From the NCBI GenBank assembly GCA_002812745.2, contig NCSJ02000046.1, forward strand, positions 62,001 to 126,000: DNA of 64,000 nt, written 5' to 3'. Shown here in pieces: positions 36,245 to 46,135 of the stretch. Source of the DNA: Scytalidium lignicola (Eukaryota; Ascomycota; Leotiomycetes). The position numbers and the translations under genes are program-made. Under the pieces are notes generated by a model. That model made no database searches, was not told the DNA's origin, and saw only the letters and a list, made by a program, of their open reading frames with translations. The first letter of the stretch is position 1, and every line of letters starts with the position of its first letter.

Positions 36245-37528
36245 GGGATCTTGGGGGGATCTCGGGGTGCATTACTGTAATTTTTTTGAGGGGGAGAATC
36301 TCCCGGGAAAGGCGGGTGTTCCTGGCGGGCCAATGGGCAGATGCTGGAGAATTGTGCATGACATTAAAGTATGAATATATTAAAGTATATATATGATGAT
36401 GCGGTGGGCCGATTGCGGTGGTTCTAATATTATAATACGAAATCCAGTAATTTCACTGTAACCCTTGTGTATAGTAACTCACTGCCATACGTACCTGCGC
36501 TGGTTCGATATCTGTTTGATGTTTGATGTTTTGATTAATCATTGACGCTGCCCTTAACTTATGTCTTGTGCCTTGTGCCTCATGCCTCGTGTGCCCTCGC
36601 GGTGGTGGCGGTGCAAGTTGTCGGGGTCTGGCGGGGTCTTCTGTGGCATGTGAATCCATCGCACGGGCCCCCCTGTGGAGATCGAGAGTCATGGAAGTCA
36701 CCTCCAGGTACCGTCCCACACCGAACAGTACACCAGAGTACGCGATGGTACCGGGCCGTTGGGAAAGGAGGAGAGCGAGAGATGGAAAGAGAAGATGCAT
36801 GTGAGTCGAGCTCTGGATGTACGAATTGTAATACAGCGAGGAAAGAAAGAGGAATTGCCGGCCTAAGTTACCTATTACTAGTCAAATAACCTCGGTCCAA
36901 GGCATTGAGACAGAGCAAGAGAAGCGTGAAGCGTGTGTCCAGCCATGAGTGCGCGATATAAAACCCACCGGTCGCCATTGGGCACGCCTTGGTGTTTTGC
37001 AGTCAGGTGCGATGATTCCAACAATTGGGCAAGTCAGCAGCAGCAGGTACGGAGGTTAATCACCGAGCAAAGGACTCCGGGATTTGGGGATTGAGCAGAT
37101 AATTATTATTACTGTATCAGGAAAACGACATAGCGACGAGTTCATTATTATTATTATCTCTTTTATTTTCTTTTCTCCCTAGGATTGGTTTGATCCCGCG
37201 CAAAAGCAAGGGCGGCAACCCAACGAAAAAGAGCCCAGCAAAGCATCCGCCATCCCCGCGCGCCCCCCCCTCACTGCACGCTGCCCACCACCACCAGAAC
37301 TTACTATTACCTGCAAAGGCCACAGCCGCGCCAAAGGAGAAACTGACCATGGCCAGATTCGACGCATCAACCTCCCACCACTCCCTTGCTACTGCTGCCT
37401 CCTCATCTACTCCAACTTCCTCCATATCTTCTGCGACCTTTCCTTCGGCTTCTTCTTCTTTTTCCTCCTCATCTCCTTCGACTTCTTCTTCCTCTCCACA
37501 AGCTCGACTGCAGAGCATCGCCGCACAT
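36245..37528. other. Intergenic and leader region upstream of aspartate aminotransferase
   Basis: About 1.3 kb. The last 180 bp (37349-37528) are open in frame with the next gene and pyrimidine-rich (many TCT/TCC codons). It could be a 5' untranslated CT-rich leader or an N-terminal extension. The GC-richer part (36550-36830) has overlapping open frames on both strands with no recognisable protein. A possible intron in the leader ends at CCCTAG (37182). Confidence 0.5.
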
Positions 37529-38915
37529 ATGTCGTCCTCGTCGAATACAAGCTTCTCGCCCGAGGCGGTCCCTCAGGCGCCCGAAGACCCTCTCTTTGGG
37601 CTGATGGCCGCCTATCGAGCCGACTCCTTCGACCGGAAAGTAGATCTGGGCATTGGAGCTTATAGAGACGATAATGCGAAGCCCTGGGTATTACCAGTGG
37701 TTAAAAAGGTAGATTGATAAATCACCCAGTTCTGGCTGTTTTTCTTTGTTCTTTTTTACTTTTTCTTTCTCTCTCTCTTTGTTATTCTAAACTTGCCTTG
37801 CTAACACAACTCTCTCTCTCCTTCTCCAGGCAGATGATATCCTCCGTACCGATCCCAATCTCAATCACGAATACCTCCCCATCGCCGGTCTCCCTGACTT
37901 CACCAAGGCGGCTGCAAAGCTGATCCTCGGCGCCGATTCACCAGCTATACAAGAAAGCCGAGCTACCTCCGTGCAGACGATTTCCGGCACAGGCGCCGTG
38001 CATCTGGGGGCCCTCTTCCTCCAGAAATTCTACCCCGGCAGCCCCGCGGTCTACTTCAGCAACCCGACCTGGGCAAACCACAACCAGATCTTCACCAACG
38101 TCGGCCTGCCCATCGCTACCTACCCATACTTCTCCAAGTCCACCAAGGGCCTCGACTTCGAGGGCATGAAGAAGGGCATCGCCGACGCCCCGAATCGGAG
38201 TATTATCTTGCTGCATGCATGCGCGCATAACCCCACGGGCGTCGACCCCACACAGGAGCAGTGGAAGGAGCTAGCGACCCTCATCCGGGAGAAATCGCAC
38301 TTCCCCTTCTTCGACTGTGCATATCAAGGCTTCGCCTCCGGCGACCTGGCCCGCGACGCTTGGGCGGTTCGCTACTTCGTCGAGCAGGGCTTCGAGTTGT
38401 GCGTGGCCCAGTCCTTCGCCAAGAACTTTGGCCTCTATGGCGAGCGTGCCGGTTGCTTCCACTTCGTCACGTCCCCTGCCCCGGATGCCGCCAACACCAT
38501 CAAGCGCATCTCCTCGCAGCTGGCCATCCTGCAGCGCTCTGAGATCTCCAATCCGCCGGCTTACGGTGCCCGCATCGCCAGTCTGGTCCTGAACTCTCCC
38601 GAGCTCTTTACCGAATGGGAGCAGAATCTGCTCACTATGTCGGGACGCATCATATCCATGCGGAAGGCGCTGCGGGGGAAACTGGAGGAGCTAGGCACGC
38701 CGGGCAAGTGGGAGCATATTACGGATCAGATTGGCATGTTCAGCTTCACGGGGCTGAACGAGAAGCAGGTCGCCAAGTTACGTGAGGAAGCTCACGTCTA
38801 CATGACCAAGAATGGTCGAATCAGCATGGCTGGTCTCAACACAAAAAATGTCGAGTACTTTGCCCACGCCGTGGATAAAGTGGTCAGAGAAACAGAGGCG
38901 GACTCCAAGTTGTGA
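37529..38915 (+). CDS. Aspartate aminotransferase with C-terminal PTS1
   Basis: PLP enzyme interconverting aspartate/2-oxoglutarate and oxaloacetate/glutamate (class I aminotransferase). From the ATG at 37529 it is 421 aa, the usual length for the cytosolic/peroxisomal enzyme. Exons are 37529-37708 and 37830-38915, with a 121-nt pyrimidine-rich intron. Family blocks: APEDPLFGLMAAYRADSF, DLGIGAYRDDNAKPWVLPVV, EYLPIAGLPDF, QTISGTGAVHLGALF, HACAHNPTGVDPT. The PLP lysine is in QSFAKNFGLYGERAG (Lys258). The protein ends ADSKL, so SKL is a strong peroxisomal targeting signal; the yeast cytosolic enzyme likewise ends in a PTS1-like tripeptide. An in-frame ATG at 37349 would add 60 Ser/Thr-rich residues; I prefer 37529 because homologues begin there and the upstream tract looks like a CT-rich leader. 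Confidence 0.93.
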
Positions 38916-40458
38916 AGTGTGTGGCTGGAGTTTTTGCATTATTATAATAATGATGATGATTAAAAGAAAAGACGCTTATGAAACGAATATAACCTAGCTA
39001 TTCCCTCTGATTCTGATGCAGGAATCAGGAGAGAGATATTTACCTTTTTTTGATTATTCATCTTCTCCTTCTCTTCTTCTCTCTTTGTTTTCCTTGCCTG
39101 GGAGTTTTGGCATGGTTAGAGAAAAAGAACATTATCACACATGTTAGAGAGCCTCGTCTCACTCAACTCAACTTTTTATTTCCCTCAGAGAGCCTTTTGT
39201 CATTGGCTAAACAACCCTTCTCCGACTGCTACTGCTGCTGCTTCCGTTTACTTCATAATACCAATACAGTACGATAGTAATAGACAAAAAGACCCCATGT
39301 TTATATTAGCATCCATTTTGTCTATGACCTAATAGAATAAACTAGAGTCCTTTCATTCTGCAACTTTTGTTTTTTCAATTCTTTTCAAGAGGAATAAAAA
39401 AGAAAATCTACATCGCTTCGTACCAAAAAAAACAAAAAAAGGNAAAGGAAAAAAGATTATGTGACAATACAGTAGTGAGCCCATAGTTTCATAAGACCAC
39501 NTTTTTTTTCCCTTTTTCCCACCCTACCCTGCCCTGCCCTGCCATCCTTTTCCCCGGGCAATCATGCATTCATGTATCACGTATCATGTATCATGTTTCA
39601 CGCCATAATTAGGTGCCTCCATGATGGTCCGACATTTTTTGTCTTTGATTTTCNTTTTTTGCTTTTTTTTTAATATGAAGAAAATTGCTTCTTTTCTCTG
39701 CGTAATTAATTACCCTGTTATTTTAGGGGTGGATGGAAGTTAAAGGGAGTGGAAAGTAAGGGGGTTCATGTTTTTTGGTATCTATAGTATATCAGTTATC
39801 AATATCTTCGAGACCATCCCAACTATCACCGCTATCACTCTTGTAAGCAGAGCTATATATATCTATTTGGATGAAATAGAAATTGAATCTCGGGTTAGTG
39901 ACGATTTCCACACAAGGGGAAGAATTGTGTTGGAGGAATGCATAAGAGTAGAGTCGATTCAGTAGCCAGACACTGCGCTTTCACTCAGTCCTCGCAAGGG
40001 TTTCTCTTTTAGGTTCGACGACAAACAAGGTTTTGCGGCCCATTTCCTCTGGAGAACTCACTCATACCATAGAGTATAAATAATTAGTCGGCAAAAACTT
40101 GCGAAAGTCCGATTTTTGATTTTTATACTTGAGTTGGAAAGGTGAGTGCAGTTTTTGGACTTTCAATTGAACAGGTTCTGGTTTAGTATAAAGGCGGGTA
40201 GAACCGCCTCGGAGAGGGTACAGAGTAACTTTTTGGTCAAGCTTCGTAAAGGACAGAGACTTAATCCGATAATTGAGCTTATGCTGAGTATATATATGTA
40301 TAATTAATATAACTTACAAGCTTTCCAAGCTTTACAGGCTACAAGTTACAAACCTTATATAAGTTATAAGATTTTAAGCCAAGCTAACTGTCGGTTCACC
40401 TGTAGCACGTAGTACGAAAGCGTCTTGCTTTTTGATGGTTACCATTTTATGTTACTAA
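38916..40458. other. Intergenic, low-complexity and AT-rich
   Basis: About 1.5 kb with no supported gene. It contains pyrimidine tracts, CCCTG tandem copies near 39523-39541, an ATGTATC-type imperfect tandem around 39570-39600, and three Ns (39443, 39502, 39654) beside homopolymers. From about 40060 to 40400 the sequence is rich in TA dinucleotides (TTATATAAGTTATAAG-like), as in RIP-degraded repeats. Confidence 0.5.
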
Positions 40459-40955
40459 TTTGAAGATCACCCTCCATTTCTTGATGGCCACTACATTAGT
40501 TCATATTCTTACCTGAAGCCCGGTGGACGGTTAATCGTTGATGTCCCCGCTCTTAAGAGTATGCTTGCGCTTAAAATCTTTGGAGACATTGCACCAGAGT
40601 TTGGAGTTGAGGTTCTTGGTGATAGGAGATGGATTCGTGGAACAGAAAGCTTGAAGGAGGTCCTAGAGGGTGCTGGATTGGTGGGAGTTGAGGTTACGGA
40701 GACGGGTATCTAGGATGACATCCCTGCACGAACGAATGTAGAGGGAAGGATGGGGAGAGGAGTGTGGAGCATAGATGANGGGGGGGTTGGTATTTGATAA
40801 AGAGGTGGAGAAGGGGAATTCATTTCGTAGGCTTAAAGAGCAAGACTTGAGAAGAGCAAAAGATAGATTCGTGCAGGAATGGGAGAAAATCGCAGAGGAA
40901 GGATTGGTTAGGGAGGAGGGAAGGCTCTACATTGGGTTGGGAGAAAACCAAAATG
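40459..40955 (+). pseudogene. Truncated, interrupted SAM-dependent methyltransferase
   Basis: The conceptual frame from 40459 reads FEDHPPFLDGHYISSYSY then LKPGGRLIVDVP, the post-motif strand of class I methyltransferases. It continues to a stop TAG at 40711-40713 in VEVTETGI. Protein-like sequence resumes as DDIPARTNVEG, shifts frame at a G-run containing an N (40779), and continues GGLVFDKEVEKGNSFRRL to RLYIGLGEN. That resembles the C-terminal end of fungal UbiE-like methyltransferases. The N-terminal half with the SAM-binding glycine loop is missing: a stop precedes 40459 and the flank is AT-rich. The break at the N may be a sequencing fault, but the missing N-terminus and the internal TAG make it a likely pseudogene. 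Confidence 0.7.
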
Positions 40956-41035
40956 ATTTTATGTGTATATCTAATACTGAATGGAGTGGCCCGCTCACTT
41001 CTACAGCTCAACTACCCAGACTTTATTCTTCCCAT

Positions 41036-41788
41036 CTATGCAGCATCCTTAACAACCAGCTCTCCAGTCTCACAAAACCTAACATCCCATTTCCCTTGTT
41101 CCTGTTGATTAACCAAATCCCAATATACTTTAACGTGAGCTTCTGCAACAACCTGATCATTGCTAGTCAACGTCGTCCCATCTTTTGTAACCTGAGAGAC
41201 ATAGTAGAATCTATGTCCTTCCTTCCCGTACAATTGTGCACCACAAGTAACAAGATGCGCCAGCGCCGACTTGCCAGCCCCAAGTGTGAATGCAAGCGGA
41301 AGCGGGGAATATGGCAGAATGCTTCCAGTTACAATGAAAGCAGTTGCTACACCTTCAAGCTTCTTCCAGCCAAGCAGAGTTTCTTGCATCGCAGTAAATG
41401 CTCCAATGGCGTTGGCATTCATGTCTTGGGCAAAAGATTCAGGAGTGACTGTCAAGTATGGATCATCGAAGTTCCCAGGGTAGGTTAAGCCCATTGCTTT
41501 CCTTTATATTAGAAAATTATTCTGCACCTGTAGGAAATTGAAGGAGTTCTTACCATTATATACTACGACATTTGGGATTCCATGAAGGGAAGAGACCTTT
41601 TTAAATGCTTCTCTGACACCATTTATATCGCCCGCGTTGACACTCACGGTTTCATAGCCCTTTGCTTTTGCTAGCTCGATGTCTGGATTCCTACTGGCAA
41701 GCACTACGGTATATCCTTCGCTCTTGAACTTCTCTGCAAGACTGAGTCCTATGCGAGGACCTGCACCGAGAATGAGGATGGTAGGCAT
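41036..41788 (-). CDS. Short-chain dehydrogenase/reductase-like protein lacking the usual catalytic Tyr
   Basis: 231 aa from exons 41554-41788 and 41036-41496 (57-nt intron). The start is the ATG giving MPTILILGAGPRIGLSLAEKF, a Rossmann nucleotide-binding loop. Typical SDR features follow: VVLASRNPDIELAKA, then NANAIGAF corresponding to the NxxG region, and VTGSILPYS with Ser137. Where the family has YxxxK, this protein reads LGAGKSALAHLV, so Lys154 is kept but Leu150 replaces Tyr. Related fungal SDR-like proteins can be degenerate in this way, so it may bind NAD(P) without normal catalysis. It is divergent from the Zn2Cys6 regulator, 305 bp away, and convergent with the methyltransferase remnant. 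Confidence 0.82.
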
Positions 41789-42093
41789 GTCGGAGTATAT
41801 CAAAGGAACAATAACGAGAATGAAGAAAGTAAAGAAAGGAGCAATAGAACATACTTACTTGTTTACTTACTTATACTATCACATTAACGTAGGTAATTAA
41901 GACATTCATTGTCTTCACGAATCATAATGTTGTAGTCTTTGTAGTCTGTAAAGGGGCCGCAAATCGATTGGTTACCCGCAACTCCATTTGCCACCCGGCC
42001 GCAAAAATTGCGGCCGCCAGTACTTATACATCCATCCCGCCACTCCCTTCAACCTACGACATATCTGTAATCCTTTCGTAAACTTGAAATACA
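41789..42093. promoter_or_regulatory. Divergent promoter, SDR and Zn2Cys6 regulator
   Basis: 305-bp region between divergent start codons. It contains a perfect inverted repeat (41996-42016) and a further GGCCGCAA at 41955-41962. Co-regulation by the adjacent zinc-cluster protein is inferred, not shown. Confidence 0.6.
41996..42016. promoter_or_regulatory. Candidate operator: perfect 9-bp inverted repeat CGGCCGCAA with 3-bp spacer
   Basis: Arms CGGCCGCAA and TTGCGGCCG are separated by AAA. Each arm contains CGG and CCG triplets, the half-sites commonly bound by Zn2Cys6 dimers. The site lies 78 bp upstream of the regulator's start codon and 208 bp upstream of the dehydrogenase start. A direct half-copy GGCCGCAA occurs at 41955-41962. 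Confidence 0.6.
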
Positions 42094-44049
42094 ATGCGAC
42101 CCCAGTATAGAAATTCGGAGTATGCTTCGCAAGTTTGCTCATCGTGCAAAATGCGGAAGCGGAAATGTGATAAAAGGCTCCCAAAGTGCTCCCTTTGCTC
42201 GAGGTAACCGCAATTGGCTTTCACAACTCTGTTACGTTGTGAAAAGATGAATTTTTTGTACTGATTTGTGAGGTAATAGAAAGAACTGGATATGCCAATA
42301 CTCCTATATTGATTCTTCCGGAAAAGAGATCGAATCCTTCCATGTGAAGCGCACTGGAACCCAGAGTTCCGGCGTGCCAGAAGACACATCCGTCACTAGA
42401 GCGTTTCCTCGGAGCTCATCATCCCTTGTAGTTTCAACTTCAAGCAATTGGCAAAGCCAGAAGACCGATGCTCTATCTATATTCTTTCTCGATCTGGACA
42501 TCTTCCAGCAACGCCGAGTGGATGTCTCGAATACCTGCTTTTCAACTCCAACATCTATCATTAATCTCTTAGGTACTCATGCAAATGTGCAAGAAACAGC
42601 ATCATGGTTCTTCAAATCAGTTCACCCATGGATACCAATCGTTTCGAAAAAGCGGTTCTATGACCAGTTATTGTACATCTCACCTCAGTCCCATCCAGAC
42701 ATTGCTTTGCTGCTTCTTTGCATGAGACTACTTAAATGGTCTCCGTCAGAAAATGAGAGCGATCCAAGAACGCTTCTATATTCTAGGGCGAAGCAATTCT
42801 ATCTTGAAGTTGAGACTGCAGGTGTTTTCTCAATTCATGCCCTGCAAGCTGGAATTTTAATTGCAGTATATGAGCTAGGTCATGCTATATACCCCTCAGC
42901 ATATCTCTCTATTGCTTCTTGCGCTCGATATGGGTATTCGCTTGGTATTAACCCAAGAGGAACATATCGAGCTAGGAAGCCGTTCATCTGGGTTGAGTTG
43001 GAAGAAGAGAAGAGGGTCTGGTGGGCGATTATAATAATAGATCGGTACGGCAGACTCTTTACTCTAGTTCATCCATCCTATAGTTCAGTTATTTTTCAAT
43101 ATAATTCGCATTATAAAAGTCATGGTGATGTAAGTAATACTGACTCCATAAGATTTGTAAGTTTAGGATGCCCAGGACGCCCCTTTGCGTCAGAAGACCC
43201 TTACCCAGAAGATAGCTTGCCATCGGATGATGGTCTGTGGGATCAAGGTGTATGTTCCTCTGATTTTGATAATCATACCAGACTAAATTATCTAGATTAT
43301 GCCGACAGACGAACCATTCACAACTGCGTCGCCGTCAAGCGCCAACATGGGAAGATTTACCCTCGTTGCTCACATTGCTAAGTTGCTTGGCCAGGTCCTC
43401 AGACATGTATCGGACAAGATATTAGATGCAACAACTCATTATGAGGAGGCAATACAACTTGATCGCACTATCCATGCACTACTTGGGGTCTCCGAAACTG
43501 AGAGTCGGGAGAGCCCGAACCCAATCTGTAACCAGTCGGCAATCTTAGAAAGGTATACAGATGGAACAAGTCAGATCAAAGGGCGAAGAACTGATGCTTG
43601 GACAGTACTCTCATGACACTACACGAAAAATACTCTTCTCCAAGCATGAAACCATCATCCAGCCCGGTGATGGATCACAACTACTCTCGGTCCGTCATGG
43701 AGAATTTGGCAACCGACATGGTTGCTGCTACACGGTACTACTTCCACATTCTCACACCCCCTGCCTACGATGACTTCTCCCCATTCTTTCTACATTCGAT
43801 ATATCAGTGTACCACTACATTTGTTCGTATGTATCAAGAGAATAGGAATTCGGAGACATTAGAGTCGCTGGATATGTTAAAGAAGGTATTGAGGGTGTTA
43901 GATGGAAAGTGGAGGGTTGCAGGTATGTCTTTCTATATTCTAGCCTTTTCCATGTTGAACCTATAATTAACAAACGGCTCTTTTGAAATGAAGGCGCGTA
44001 CTTGAAGATTGTAGAAGCAAGGGAGATAGCCTACATGGATGGAATCTAG
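42094..44049 (+). CDS. Zn2Cys6 transcription factor with fungal-specific regulatory domain
   Basis: 533 aa from six exons joined in frame: 42094-42203, 42280-43044, 43153-43249, 43296-43552, 43606-43922, 43994-44049; introns are 46-108 nt. The zinc cluster is Cys15-x2-Cys18-x6-Cys25-x6-Cys32-x2-Cys35-x6-Cys42 (CSSCKMRKRKCDKRLPKCSL...). The last Cys comes from exon 2, which begins KNWICQYSYIDSSGKE. A middle homology region is visible in ASWFFKSVHPWIPIVSKKRF and EEEKRVWWAIIIIDR joined to FVSLGCPGRPFASEDPYPED, a signature of the fungal_trans domain. The C-terminal part includes LMTLHEKYSS and AGAYLKIVEAREIAYMDGI. The target is unknown; the gene next door suggests the dehydrogenase. Exon joins fit family expectations well. 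Confidence 0.88.
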
Positions 44050-46135
44050 ACGTAATTTTGTCATGTCGCAAGGTACTGAGGTGTCTCAATCTGACTTAGG
44101 CACTTGAAGACCTTAAGAACATAGAGTGTAGCCCACTACATAGCCAAATAGATCACCTTCTGCGACTCGTACCTTTCGAACTCTTATTAGTCGAAAGGCA
44201 GTTTTTCTTATAGCATTCAGGGGTGCAGATCGCAAAGGAGGTAGTTTCTTCGTGTCTGTAGGAAGTACATATGAGCAAGAAGACAGAAAGAAGAAGGAGA
44301 GTGAGGATGGGTATTAAAATTAGAACAAAGCTAAGGACTGCAAATTGAAAAGGAGATGTCTTCAAAATTCTCGAGTCATAACTCTTTACTTTTCCAGGCA
44401 ACACCAAACAGCAAAGCATTACCCTGTGCAACCAACTCGCGCCGAAGCTGTACGACTAACAAAAAACTTAAATCTACCACTTAACTACTGTTCCAGCCAC
44501 AGCAAACTCCCCAGCATCAACTAAGTCATTTCCACCACAAGGACAACTAATAAGGAATATTGGACGTATGGTGGAAGTCTCACAGATAGATGGGGTAGGA
44601 GACTACGCAGTTCTTGACGAGCAAGCTATCAGAGGATTGGTTAGTGAATTGCGTAAGGGAGGATAGCAAAATACGTTTCCAGGTAAACCATACGTCGGTA
44701 AATCTCTCAAATCTTCGAGCTATGTGCTTGTCGGAACCTTTAGGGAAGATTGTCTAGAGGGAGAGGACACCCGTCATAAGAGAATGGCGAAAGAGAAGGC
44801 AGAACGCCATGTCGAGAACAAGGAGTCTATCACCATTCTATTTATTTTCACTTAGGATAATCTCCGTCGGATAAAAGGAACCCTCGAGAAGATGGTTATA
44901 ACAGCGCAAGATTTGCTTCCTGTTTTCAAAATAAAAACCATGGACAATTGTCACACATCAAGAGAACTAGTTAATTTTGACGTTGAGTTGCCAAATTCAA
45001 TGTTTGAAACGATCATAGCTCATGATGAAGTTATGTACATCAGGACTACATTAGTGAATATGTCAAAACTAGTCCATGCAATACGTTAGGATATATGAAT
45101 TCATGAAGGGAACAGTATTCTCACTGATAAGAATTNAAAAAAAAATTCAAACTAACATTACTTGGCCTAACCTATCATTGCATTCCTTTGTTACACTTGG
45201 ATTCGAGCACTTGCAATACCTTTACAATATATTCAACGAGCAAACCCTCTAGCTCCGAAAAGCAGTTAATTCCCTAGATTATGATCTAGCATGTGCAATT
45301 GATAGTCAAGCAGATTAGCATGCTAAATGGAATGCTGGTGCACAACAATGGTTCTCCGCCTAGCTCCACGGATCTCGAGTAACTCAAATCTATTGTCTAT
45401 ATCATCCTTATTTGTCTTCAAAGCTCCAATAACCTGAGAATTACTCGGTCCATTAAGAATTCCTACAACTCTAAAGTATGTACAAAGATCATTTTTATAC
45501 ACTTCTTGTATTTTCCTACTGGAAACCGGTTAGTCCTAACTTTTAAATAGTCATTTGAAATATCCTTACATATGATTTAGTTCAGGTTACGACATTGAAT
45601 TACGACATTACGTTTATTCTTAACAATCACACTATATTCTTGAAGACAACCAAAAGAGCTTCAGAATTTCACTAAGCAGCATCTGCCAGACAAGGAAATC
45701 CAAATACGCATGGGGGAAAATAAAGTAATACCAGCATTGTTCTTGTCATATTTGGCCTCACATCTCTTGAGTCTATATGCATGTATGAATGAGTGAGACT
45801 TCTTAAAAAGGCCGTTTGTAATTATATATGTAAATGAGAGCGCTATATGTATGTACTCCAGATCAAAGCCATATTTTTTTTTGAGCAGATGAAAAAAAAA
45901 AAAAACCAAGAAAAAACAAGACAATAAAGAGCAACAAAGAAACATACATGTTAATGTCAGTTCACAACGCCGCATAAAGAGCATTCCCATCCACCTTATT
46001 CCAATATGCAGAGAATTACAATATTTCATATACCTTTTCTTCCTCCAAATCTGTCTTGATGAGGAGAGTACATCAACCAAAATTATTAGATCTCAGCCCC
46101 AATCCTTCCTATCAACTTCATACATCTTCCTCCTT
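44050..46135. other. Intergenic, with a short coding-like fragment
   Basis: About 2.1 kb. Apart from the short open frame at 44568-44666, I see only AT-rich sequence, an N (45136) in an A-run and small frames such as 44892-45089 that lack recognisable motifs. The right end is the 3' side of the chitin synthase gene. Confidence 0.5.
44568..44666 (+). other. Coding-like 32-codon open frame, unassigned
   Basis: ATG at 44568 reads MVEVSQIDGVGDYAVLDEQA then IRGLVSELRKGG and a stop at 44664-44666. The frame is open further upstream (PPQGQLIRNIGR precedes it). Composition is protein-like, with balanced acidic and hydrophobic residues, unlike the AT-rich surroundings. It may be the last exon of a lost gene, a small protein, or chance. 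I cannot identify a family. Confidence 0.3.

Noticed and set aside
36453..36889. Overlapping frames of about 115 codons on both strands upstream of the aminotransferase
   Set aside because: Antisense to each other, no motif, and located where a promoter is expected.
37117..37518. Minus-strand frame rich in Glu/Val opposite the aspartate aminotransferase leader
   Set aside because: It is the antisense shadow of a CT-rich, Ser-coding stretch.
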